From FEN-1219 sp963744305 (GTDB taxonomy: Bacteria > Pseudomonadota > Gammaproteobacteria > Steroidobacterales > Rariloculaceae), in contig CAVUTF010000043.1 of the NCBI GenBank assembly GCA_963744305.1, positions 17,379 through 81,378 of the forward strand: 64,000 nucleotides of DNA. The letters are read 5' to 3'. The first letter of the stretch is position 1. Each line of letters begins with the position of its first letter. The notes beneath the pieces were generated by a model. It saw nothing but the letters and a program-made list of their open reading frames with translations, was not told the origin of the DNA and did not search any database. Shown here piece after piece: positions 57,210-64,000 of this stretch. The position numbers were made by a program, and so were the translations under genes.

Positions 57210-57296
57210 TACCCGGCCCCCGTGTTGTTCGCATTTGGGTGCTTCATGCTAGCGAGGCGCCGCGGTGTGCGCTAGAGGAAGGGCGCTTGCTCGTGC

Positions 57297-58937
57297 TCAA
57301 CGCGCCGGGGTGCTCTCGGGCGGCAACGGGGGCGGATATAGCACGCCGAGCTGCTCGAGATAGGAGCCATATTTGCGCGCGTCGTAGTAGTGCTTCGCAA
57401 GCTCCGGACGGAAGCGATCCATCGTCTCCTTGTTCAACCACGTCGCAGGCTCGTCTTCGGGCCGGATCAACGGCTGATAGGTCGCCTGCTTTCCTTGCAC
57501 GCTATCGAAGTAGTCGCGCGCGGACTCAACGAGCTGCGCGTTCGTCACGACGTCGAGCACGGTCATCGCGTGCACCTTCGCGCCTTGCGTTGCGCCCTTG
57601 TGTGCCACCGGCGTAGCCATTGCGATCGCCGCGGTCCAGTGATGCGGTCTCGTGCCTGCGATGTTCGACGGATACGCCATCATCACGGTAGGCGCGCTCC
57701 ACGTGACGTCGCCGATGTCGTCGGACACTCCGCCGAGGTTCTCTTCTTCCGGAATTTTCTCTATGCCCTCGAGCTCGGCCTCGACCTCGGTCGAGAGTCC
57801 TTGCTCCGGTACGCCGAGCGAGCGCTGCACCGCGCGTGCAAATTGCTGATCGGCTTCGCTCCAGTGCGGCGCGCCGACCGCGACGATGTTCGCGTGCATC
57901 GCTTCGGCGAGTGGGCGATTCGTGTGTATCGGCCACGCCGAACCGAGCACGCGCGATTCGACCGTCGTGCCCGTCATCATTGCGGCGCCGGCGGCGACCG
58001 CGTTTCCAGCCTCCCACAGAGCCTTGATCCGTTCGTAGTCCGTTTCACGAAAGTAATACCAGACTGATGCCGCCGGAGGCACGACGTTTGGCTGATCACC
58101 GCCGTGCGTTACGACGTAATGCGAGCGCTGCGCGAGCCGCAAGTGCTCGCGCTTGAAGTTCCAGCCGATGTTCATGAGCTCCACGGCGTCGAGAGCGCTG
58201 CGGCCGGCCCATGGCGCGGCGGCTGCGTGCGAGCTCTCGCCCGCGAACGAGTACTCCACGGAAACGAGGCCGCTGCCCCCGCTGTCACCCCACCACGTGG
58301 CAAGCACGTTATTCACGTGAGCGTAGAGCACGGCGTCGACACCTTTGAATACGCCCGCCCGCACGAAATGCGCCTTCGCTGCGAGCAGCTCCTCGGCGAT
58401 GCCCGGCCAGACGATCAGCTTGCCCGGAAGCCGCTCGCGCATCATCACGGATTTCGCGGCGATCGCCGCCGTGACCACGACCGCGGGACCGGCGTTGTGA
58501 CCCTCGCCGTGCCCGGGAGCACCGGGCACGAGCTCGGCGCGCGCAACGACGCCGGGTGTCTGATTGGCCGTTGGGACGCCGTCGACGTCCGCGCCGAGCG
58601 CTACGACCGGGCTGCCGCTCCCCCAGGTCGCGATCCACGACGTCGGAACGCCGGCCACGCCGCGCTGCACGCTGAAGCCGTTGCGCTCGAGAACCGCCGT
58701 GAGATACCGCTGCGTCTCGAACTCTTGAAAACCGATCTCGCTGAAGCTGAAGATGCTGTCGACGATCTGCTGCGTGAGCTCTCGCAGATCCTCGACCTCG
58801 TCGATTACGTCTTGCTTCAGCGCATCGCGCCGCGAATCGGGCTGTGCCGCGGAGGGTTGTGCGCCGGCCGTTGTGGCCCGGGCGAGCACTAGCACGAGCG
58901 ATGCAGCAACAACGGAGATCCTTTGCGCGGTGCTCAT
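57297..58937 (-). CDS. Exported M20-family amidohydrolase (AbgB-like)
   Basis: 546 residues with a signal peptide (VVAASLVLVLARATTAGAQ). Two-domain M20 enzyme: EIGFQEFETQRYLTAVLE, GADVDGVP with the first metal Asp, PGAPGHGEGHNAGPAVV (second metal His), GIAEELLAAKAHF with the catalytic Glu, and the dimerisation domain (GESSHAAAAPWAGRSALDAVELMNIG). The GHGEGHN motif and length match aminobenzoyl-glutamate/peptide-amide hydrolases. Ends in a Pro-rich tail. Intact. Confidence 0.88.
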   Translation of the reverse strand: MSTAQRISVVAASLVLVLARATTAGAQPSAAQPDSRRDALKQDVIDEVEDLRELTQQIVDSIFSFSEIGFQEFETQRYLTAVLERNGFSVQRGVAGVPTSWIATWGSGSPVVALGADVDGVPTANQTPGVVARAELVPGAPGHGEGHNAGPAVVVTAAIAAKSVMMRERLPGKLIVWPGIAEELLAAKAHFVRAGVFKGVDAVLYAHVNNVLATWWGDSGGSGLVSVEYSFAGESSHAAAAPWAGRSALDAVELMNIGWNFKREHLRLAQRSHYVVTHGGDQPNVVPPAASVWYYFRETDYERIKALWEAGNAVAAGAAMMTGTTVESRVLGSAWPIHTNRPLAEAMHANIVAVGAPHWSEADQQFARAVQRSLGVPEQGLSTEVEAELEGIEKIPEEENLGGVSDDIGDVTWSAPTVMMAYPSNIAGTRPHHWTAAIAMATPVAHKGATQGAKVHAMTVLDVVTNAQLVESARDYFDSVQGKQATYQPLIRPEDEPATWLNKETMDRFRPELAKHYYDARKYGSYLEQLGVLYPPPLPPESTPAR

Positions 58938-59114
58938 GCGAAGCTCGTCCCTGTGACTCCAGTGGCGTCATGCTAGCGAGGGGCGGGAGCGGGCGCCAGA
59001 AGGTCACGCGCGAGGACACGAGCCCCATTTCGCGACTCGCGCGCAAAGTCTTGGTGCACAATTCCTGCGAGGCGCGTTGTCCACGCCACGTGAACGAAGG
59101 GAGGAGCAACAACC

Positions 59115-59630
59115 ATGAGCCCGCACGGAACTGTCGAGTCGCTGTTGACTGGGTACGAATCGGGACGTTTGAGCCGTCGGGGGCTCGTGCTGTCGTTGAC
59201 TGCGCTCGCGGCGGCTCCGCTGACGAGCCGCGCGCAGAGTGACGTGCTCAAAGCCCAAACGTTGAACCACGTGAGCCTGATCGTCTCCGACTTAGAGCGT
59301 TCGGTCGCGTTCTATCAGCGCTTATTCGGCCTGCCGGTGAAAAGCCGGCAGACCGGCGGCGTGAACTTGGGCGTCGGCGACGCTTTTGTCGGCGTCTACC
59401 AGGCGCAGTCCGATGGCGAGCCGCACATCAACCATTTTTGCTTCGGGCTGCCCAATTTCGATCCCGAGCGAACCGTCGCCGCGTTGGGCGCCGCCGGCGT
59501 GTCCGGCGAGTCGCGTGTGCGCGACGGCGTGCCGCAGGTGTATTGCGCCGATCCCGACGGCCTACGCGTGCAACTTCAGGACGCAAGCTTCTGCGGCGGA
59601 CTGGGGCCGCTCGGTGCTCAGTGCCTCTGA
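59115..59630 (+). CDS. VOC-superfamily protein with Tat-like signal
   Basis: 171 residues. LSRRGLVLSLTALAAAPLTSRAQ is a twin-arginine-type leader; the mature part is a single vicinal-oxygen-chelate domain: TLNHVSLIVSDLERSVAFYQRLFGLP, FVGVYQAQSDGEPHINHFCFGL and PQVYCADPDGLRVQLQD with the typical His/Glu metal positions. Could be a dioxygenase, isomerase or resistance protein; not resolvable from the sequence. Intact. Confidence 0.85.
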   Translation: MSPHGTVESLLTGYESGRLSRRGLVLSLTALAAAPLTSRAQSDVLKAQTLNHVSLIVSDLERSVAFYQRLFGLPVKSRQTGGVNLGVGDAFVGVYQAQSDGEPHINHFCFGLPNFDPERTVAALGAAGVSGESRVRDGVPQVYCADPDGLRVQLQDASFCGGLGPLGAQCL

Positions 59631-59655
59631 CGCGCCGCGCGGATTCCGGTAGCCG

Positions 59656-60417
59656 CTATTTCTTGAGGCGCCAGCCGCTCGTGAGCATCCACCAAGCGGC
59701 CGCGAGGCAGATGCCGAGAAACAGCATCGTCATGAGGATGCTGATGCCGACGCGCACGTCCGCGATCTCATAGAACGCCCAGCGGAAGCCGCTGACGAGA
59801 TAGACGACTGGGTTGAACAACGTGATGGTCTGCCAGGCGGGCGGCAGCATGCTGATCGAGTAAAAGCTGCCGCCTAGCCACGTGAGCGGCGTGATCAGGA
59901 GCAGCGGGATCACCTGCAGTTTCTCGAAGCTGTCCGCCCAAAGGCCGATGATGAAGCCGAACAGGCTGAACGTGACGGCCGTGAGCAAGAGAAACAGGAG
60001 CATCCAAAACGGATGAGCGATCTCGAGGGGCACGAACAACGCGGCCGTGCCAAGAATGATGAAGCCGAGAATCACCGATTTCGTCGCGGCCGCCCCGACG
60101 TAGCCGACCAAAATCTCCGCGGCGGAAATCGGCGCGGACAGCACCTCGTAGATCGTGCCCGTGAAGCGTGGAAAGTAGATGCCGAAAGACGCGTTGCCGA
60201 TGCTCTCGGTGAGCAGCGACAGCATCACGAGCCCGGGCACGATGAATGCGCCGTAGCTCGTGCCGTCGATCTCCTGGATCCGCGAGCCGATCGCCGAGCC
60301 GAACACGATGAAGTACAGCGATGTCGACAGCACCGGCGCGAGGATGCTCTGGCCGATCGTGCGCCACGTGCGCGCCATCTCGAAATAGTAGATCGCGCGG
60401 ATCGCGTACCAATTCAT
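59656..60417 (-). CDS. ABC-2-type exporter, permease subunit
   Basis: 253 residues with about six TM segments (ILAPVLSTSLYFIVFGSAIG, YGAFIVPGLVMLSLLTESIGNASFGIYFPR, LVGYVGAAATKSVILGFIILGTAALFV, MLLFLLLTAVTFSLFGFIIGLWAD, GISILMTMLFLGICLAAAWW). The EVLSAPISAAEILVGY and PLTWLGGSFYSISMLPPAWQTI motifs are the ABC-2 signature. Overlaps the ATP-binding gene by 4 bp and forms a YadGH/NodIJ-like exporter with it; substrate unknown. Intact. Confidence 0.9.
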   Translation of the reverse strand: MNWYAIRAIYYFEMARTWRTIGQSILAPVLSTSLYFIVFGSAIGSRIQEIDGTSYGAFIVPGLVMLSLLTESIGNASFGIYFPRFTGTIYEVLSAPISAAEILVGYVGAAATKSVILGFIILGTAALFVPLEIAHPFWMLLFLLLTAVTFSLFGFIIGLWADSFEKLQVIPLLLITPLTWLGGSFYSISMLPPAWQTITLFNPVVYLVSGFRWAFYEIADVRVGISILMTMLFLGICLAAAWWMLTSGWRLKK

Positions 60418-61340
60418 GCGGGTTTTTTCACCAGACTCACGAAGATCTCCTCGAGCGAGCTCTGCGTCGTGTTGAGATCGTTGAAACGGATGCCGGCGTT
60501 GCCGAGCTCTTCGAGCAGCGGCGTGATTCCGGTGCGCCCGGCCTTCGTGTCGTACGTAAATATGATCTCGGTGCCTTCGCCGTTCAGCTGCAGATCGTAC
60601 TGCGCGAGCCGCGCCGGAATGGCCGCGAGCGGCGCTTGCAGATGCAGCGTCATTTGCTTCTTGCCGAGCTTGCGCATGAGCTCGACTTTGTCTTCCACGA
60701 CGATGATCTCGCCGTGGTTGATCACGCCGATGCGGTCGGCCATCTCCTCGGCTTCTTCGATGTAGTGCGTCGTGAGAATGATCGTGACGCCGGAATCGCG
60801 TAGGCCGCGCACGACGTTCCACATGTCCTTGCGCAGCTCGACGTCCACACCCGCCGTCGGCTCGTCGAGGAACAGCACTTGCGGCTCGTGCGACAGCGCC
60901 TTGGCGATCATCACGCGCCGCTTCATGCCGCCGGAAAGCGTCATGATCTTGCTGTCTTTCTTATCCCACAGCGACAGCGACTTGAGAACGCTTTCAACTT
61001 TGGCCGGGCTGCGCGGCTTGCCGAACAGGCCGCGGCTGAACGTGGTGGTGTCCCAAACGGTTTCGAACGCGTCGGTCGTGAGCTCTTGCGGGACGAGGCC
61101 TATCAGTGACCGCGCCCCGCGCGGATTCTTCATGATGTCGTGGCCGTCGACCGTGATCACGCCCGCGGTAGGATTCACGATGCCGCAGACGATGTTGATC
61201 AACGTCGTTTTGCCCGCGCCGTTCGGCCCGAGCAGACCGAAGATCTCGCCCCGCCGGATGTCGAGATTCGTCGGTTTCAGCGCCTCGAAGCCCGTCGCGT
61301 AGGTCTTGCGCAGGTCGCGTATCGAAATGACGGAATCCAT
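60414..61340 (-). CDS. ABC-2-type exporter, ATP-binding subunit
   Basis: 308 residues from ATG 61340 (MDSVISIRDLRKTY). Walker A GPNGAGKTT, the ABC signature LSGGMKRR, Walker B VLFLDEPTAGVD and the H-loop TTHYIEEAE are present. A C-terminal ~90-residue extension (MTLHLQAPLAAIPARLAQYDLQLNGEGTEII...) is typical of DrrA/NodI/YadG proteins. Powers export of an unknown substrate together with the permease downstream. Intact. Confidence 0.93.
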   Translation of the reverse strand: MDSVISIRDLRKTYATGFEALKPTNLDIRRGEIFGLLGPNGAGKTTLINIVCGIVNPTAGVITVDGHDIMKNPRGARSLIGLVPQELTTDAFETVWDTTTFSRGLFGKPRSPAKVESVLKSLSLWDKKDSKIMTLSGGMKRRVMIAKALSHEPQVLFLDEPTAGVDVELRKDMWNVVRGLRDSGVTIILTTHYIEEAEEMADRIGVINHGEIIVVEDKVELMRKLGKKQMTLHLQAPLAAIPARLAQYDLQLNGEGTEIIFTYDTKAGRTGITPLLEELGNAGIRFNDLNTTQSSLEEIFVSLVKKPA

Positions 61341-61425
61341 GGAAATCCGTGGCGGTCGGTCATAGAAGAGGAGCAACTATGATAGTGCTCGACCGACGAG
61401 TGACAAGACTTGCGTCTTCCTTACT

Positions 61426-62232
61426 TCATCGAGGCTCTCCATAGAATGCATAAGAACCGAGCTCTTGCATGCCGATCGGCATCGGCGGCGCCTCGCAACG
61501 GTCCCACACCTGCGCGAGGAACTCCTTGAACGTCGAGAGCTCCATGAGCGAGGGACCTGCGCCCGGCACCTCGACCGAGATGTGCAGGAAGCTCTGGCCG
61601 TCCGCGAGCTTGAACGCCGCGTAGTGCAAGCCCGCAGGCTTCTCGTGCGAGAGTTGCTCGAACACCTGCACGATCTGCGCCTCATTCTCTGCAACGCGAT
61701 CCGGCTTGACTTTGTACTGCACCATGAGGCGAACCGGTGACTTCGGGCCTTCCGCACCTGCTGGAATCTCGATCGCCGCACCGAGCTCTGCGGCGAGCGC
61801 GCCGAACATGACGCGCCAGCCCTGCTCGGAGCCGCCCTCGACGCCGCGCGGCAGCTTGGAGAGCTCGTCCCCGATGTCGACGCCTTCCTGGGTGAACGTC
61901 ATGACGCAGCCGGCGCCTTCGGGCGCGATTTCCACCGTGATCCGGTCGCTGTTCGGCGAGAACTGCAGCATCGCGAACGTGAAGACGAGCCGATGCGGCC
62001 GTTCGACCTCGAGGTATTCGCCGCTCGCCGTGTAGTCCTTGCCGCTGCGCCGGTCCGTGATCTGCCACTTGCCGCCGACGCGCGCGTCGAGCTGCAGGTC
62101 GTGGCGCTCGCTGCCGGGCGAGGTGAAGAGCCACTCGCTGACCGTCTCGGGATCGATCCACGCGTCGAACACGCGTTCGGCCGATACGTTGAAGCGGCGC
62201 GTCATGCGCAGCACAGGCGGTTTCTCGGTCAT
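61426..62232 (-). CDS. AHSA1/SRPBCC domain fused to an ABM-like C-terminal domain
   Basis: 268 residues from ATG 62232, which overlaps the ArsR stop (ATGA). The N-terminal ~155 residues are an AHSA1-type START domain (LRMTRRFNVSAERVFDAWIDPETVSEWLFTSPG, VGGKWQITDRRSGKDYTASGEYLEVERPHRLVFTF), commonly paired with ArsR regulators. The C-terminal ~100 residues (VRLMVQYKVKPDRVAENEAQIVQVFEQLSHEKPAGLHY ... FKEFLAQVWDRCEAPPMPIG) look like an antibiotic-biosynthesis-monooxygenase-type ferredoxin-like fold. The fusion is unusual and suggests an effector handling a hydrophobic compound that the ArsR protein senses. Intact. Confidence 0.82.
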   Translation of the reverse strand: MTEKPPVLRMTRRFNVSAERVFDAWIDPETVSEWLFTSPGSERHDLQLDARVGGKWQITDRRSGKDYTASGEYLEVERPHRLVFTFAMLQFSPNSDRITVEIAPEGAGCVMTFTQEGVDIGDELSKLPRGVEGGSEQGWRVMFGALAAELGAAIEIPAGAEGPKSPVRLMVQYKVKPDRVAENEAQIVQVFEQLSHEKPAGLHYAAFKLADGQSFLHISVEVPGAGPSLMELSTFKEFLAQVWDRCEAPPMPIGMQELGSYAFYGEPR

Positions 62233-62597
62233 CGCTTGGCGTCCTTTCTTGGTAGATCTGATGGCGCGCGGTCTTGCGATTCGAGCAACGCTTCGAGCGC
62301 GTCGAACCGCTCGGTCCAAAACGTCTCGTAGAAACGCAGCCACTCGCTTGCGGCGGCGAGCGGCTTTGGCTCGATGCGGCAGACATGCGACCGGCCTTCG
62401 ATCCGTCGCCGCACGAGGCCCGCTCGCTCGAGCACGCGAACGTGCTTCGACGCGGCGGCAAACGACATGTCGAACGGCGTTGCGAGATCGCGGATATTGC
62501 GTTGGCCGGCGGCGAGCCTGCGCAGCATCGCGCGGCGCGTGGGATCGGCGAGGGCGCCGAACACTTTGTTGAGGCGAGTAGGGCTTTGTGAAACCAT
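62229..62597 (-). CDS. ArsR-family regulator of the AHSA1 gene
   Basis: 122 residues. Winged helix of ArsR type: FGALADPTRRAMLRRLAAGQRNIRDLATPFDMSFAAASKHVRVLERAGLVRRRIEGRSHVCRIEPKPLAAASEWL. No metal-binding CxC is present, so a small organic ligand or another stimulus is likely, as in the ArsR-SRPBCC pairs. The start codon lies inside one of two identical 15-bp palindromes. Transcription is probably leaderless. Intact. Confidence 0.9.
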   Translation of the reverse strand: MVSQSPTRLNKVFGALADPTRRAMLRRLAAGQRNIRDLATPFDMSFAAASKHVRVLERAGLVRRRIEGRSHVCRIEPKPLAAASEWLRFYETFWTERFDALEALLESQDRAPSDLPRKDAKR

Positions 62598-62645
62598 TTG
62601 GTTTAATTATCAGCTGCGGCTGCAACTGTCAACCATTTGGTTTAA
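62591..62645 (-). promoter_or_regulatory. Twin palindromic operators around the ArsR promoter
   Basis: AACCATTTGGTTTAA occurs twice, at 62592-62606 and 62631-62645; the core AACCA-TT-TGGTT is a perfect inverted repeat. Between them on the minus strand lie a consensus -35 TTGACA (62632-62627) and GATAAT (62611-62606), 15 bases apart. Operator 2 touches the -35 element, and operator 1 covers the ATG at 62597. This is a natural autorepressor arrangement. A start about 8 bases from the -10 box would put the transcript's 5' end next to the ATG, i.e. a leaderless message. The centres are 39 bp apart. Confidence 0.7.
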
Positions 62646-62922
62646 CTACAACCCGGCGCCGTTGCGCTCGAGCAGATTCAGCGAGGGGATCGCCTCCAAT
62701 CCCCATTCTTGATTCGCGTCAAGCCGTCCACCGCGGCGGTGCACAGTGCGTTCCGCGAAGGATAGTCGAGAATGCGGATCCCCGCGCGACCCTTCCGAGT
62801 TAGAGTCCTTGGGGGGCCCAGCTCGAAAGTGGCGCACGAGGACCCGCAAAACCTCTTTCAGTAGTTCAGCGCGGGCACCCGGGTTGAGAGGTTTGCACGC
62901 TGACCCATAGGCTGCGACAGGC

Positions 62923-63222
62923 CTAGCGGAGCGCGCACTGGCATGAGTACGAGACGGCTCCCGCACGCTCGCACTGCAGGATGAGGCGCTGCCCGCACGT
63001 GTAGTCCGGAATCTCGCTGCCGTGCAGCAGCAGGACATTGTTCGCACTGAGCTGCACCCTGCTGTCGGGGGGCGCAGTTCTGCTCGTCATCGTCTCGACA
63101 TAGGCGCATCCGGCGGCCGCGGCGAGGCCAACGACGATGCAGAAGGTGCCAGCGATCCGAATCGGCCATGCGCCTCGCGCAAGGACCCAGCGATGTTTTG
63201 TCTTGTTCACGGCCTGCTCCAA
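62923..63222 (-). CDS. Small lipoprotein-like protein of unknown function
   Basis: 99 residues: a basic start (NKTKHRWVLARGAWPIR), a hydrophobic segment (IAGTFCIVVGLAAAAGC) ending in a possible lipobox (AAGC), and a mature part with Cys residues (YTCGQRLILQCERAGAVSYSCQCALR). Not recognised. The 277 bases on one side (62646-62922) and the 279 on the other (63223-63501) hold no clear gene. Confidence 0.5.
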   Translation of the reverse strand: MEQAVNKTKHRWVLARGAWPIRIAGTFCIVVGLAAAAGCAYVETMTSRTAPPDSRVQLSANNVLLLHGSEIPDYTCGQRLILQCERAGAVSYSCQCALR

Positions 63223-63501
63223 TAGCTACGCATGCCTCGCAAGCTATTGCTGCGCCGGCGAGAACGCCTGGCCGATCGTCTGCCGTTTTCCTTTCTAAAA
63301 TCTCTTGCAGCTAAGGATTGGCTCGGAATCGGGGGAAGCAGCGTCCCGTCCTTCAAGCTCAGCTGGACCCGGTCGTCGTCTATCGCTCGCATGTGTGCTC
63401 CCCAGATTGGTGGTAGATCGAGGCGGCCGGTAGAATCGCCCCGGCCGGCCTGATCGAACTTTGGGGAGCTGTGACTTTTCCGTGATTTCTCCTGACCGCG
63501 A

Positions 63502-64000
63502 ATGACGCACCCTGATGGAACGCTCTACGCGTTCGAAGGGTTTCGTCTGGACCCTAGGCGGCGGTTGTTGTCTGATCCAAGCGGCGCGCCCATTTCGCTC
63601 AAACCCAAGGTCTTCGACACGCTGCTCCATTTCGTAGAGCACAGCGGCGAGCCCGTAGACAAAGCGACGTTGCTAAAGGCCGTGTGGGGCGACGTCATCG
63701 TGGAAGACAACAGCCTCAATCAGCATGTCTCCATGCTGCGCCACGCGCTTGGCGAGGCCCCGGGCGAGAATCGGTTCATCGTGACGATCCCGGGGCGGGG
63801 CTACCGATTCGTCGCGACCGTGCACCCGCTCGCGCAGGCGTCGACAGCCGCCGCGGCGGCCGACCAACCCGCGGCGCAGTCACCAGAGGCACGCGGTCCG
63901 GCTACCTCCACGAAATCCGCAAGCTCAACGAGAGCTCGCTACCTCGGCGCGGGGCTCGCGGCCACGGCCTTGCTGGCAGCCTTTACCTGGTACGTACAAC
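63502..64000 (+). CDS. CadC-like winged-helix membrane regulator, 5' part
   Basis: ATG 63502 opens an OmpR/CadC-type winged helix (YAFEGFRLDPRRRLLSDPSGAPISLKPKVFDTLLHFVEHSGEPVDKATLLKAVWGDVIVEDNSLNQHVSMLRHALGEAPGENRFIVTIPGRGYRFVATV) like that at 44392, then an Ala-rich linker and the beginning of a TM segment (RYLGAGLAATALLAAFTWYV) where the window ends. The remaining periplasmic part is not visible. Confidence 0.85.
   Translation, partial: MTHPDGTLYAFEGFRLDPRRRLLSDPSGAPISLKPKVFDTLLHFVEHSGEPVDKATLLKAVWGDVIVEDNSLNQHVSMLRHALGEAPGENRFIVTIPGRGYRFVATVHPLAQASTAAAAADQPAAQSPEARGPATSTKSASSTRARYLGAGLAATALLAAFTWYVQ

Noticed and set aside
1..64000. Prophage, integrative element or insertion sequence
   Set aside because: No integrase, transposase, phage structural gene or attachment site duplication was recognised; the only repeats are the palindromes and the two described duplications.

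Overview
The window is a GC-rich chromosomal segment, most likely from a gammaproteobacterium. I infer this from two surface proteins with GlyGly-CTERM-like tails, FolD/YpfJ/YhhY homologues of gammaproteobacterial type, CadC-like winged-helix membrane regulators, and many secreted proteins of the kind seen in uncultured soil or sediment lineages such as Steroidobacterales or Woeseiales. The lineage is an inference; there is no rRNA here to test it. No phage, integrase, insertion sequence, tRNA, rRNA or CRISPR array was seen.

Layout. 1-6.0 kb: a CzcCBA-type heavy-metal RND efflux operon (minus strand), preceded by a His-rich exported protein and a TPR protein. 6.1-14.2 kb: a giant Ig-like/FG-GAP surface protein with ~290-bp tandem repeats, a PQQ-type sugar dehydrogenase, an MBL-fold enzyme carrying two EF-hand loops, and a choice-of-anchor-H-like protein. 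14.4-29 kb: housekeeping and accessory genes (NTF2-like, YbjN, GNAT, YpfJ, FolD, a second sugar dehydrogenase, FG-GAP, HAD, EthD, serine hydrolase), an ECF sigma / anti-sigma-like / DUF4097 operon, and a MATE pump. 29.0-29.7 kb: a yhhY-like acetyltransferase behind what looks like a complete, possibly undescribed, transcription attenuator with a 19-aa leader peptide. 30.8-37.3 kb: a second RND locus of unusual composition (porin, YVTN propeller, hairpin-less adaptor, pump). 37.5-40.4 kb: ankyrin lipoprotein, M23 peptidase, an entericidin-like peptide and DUF1328. 40.4-53.8 kb: repeated DUF6152 / 'WEGDTLVVET' secreted modules interspersed with a CadC-FGE-alpha/beta-hydrolase fusion, an ATP-dependent DNA ligase, an MFS symporter, two DUF6644-like membrane proteins and a methyltransferase with a duplicated 5' end. 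53.8-64 kb: secreted hydrolases (ricin-like plus alpha/beta hydrolase, MBL, M20), a VOC protein, an ABC-2 exporter, an ArsR/AHSA1 regulator-effector pair with a twin-palindrome promoter, and the start of another CadC-like regulator.

Common themes are export (many signal peptides, lipoboxes and Tat-like leaders), metal handling, and expansion of poorly characterised secreted families. A major caveat is that several dozen single-base frameshifts break otherwise well-conserved genes, concentrated around 6-11, 31-37 and 46-48 kb. They look like uncorrected indels rather than real decay. Genes so affected are listed with their full reconstructed extent, and the shift positions are approximate.
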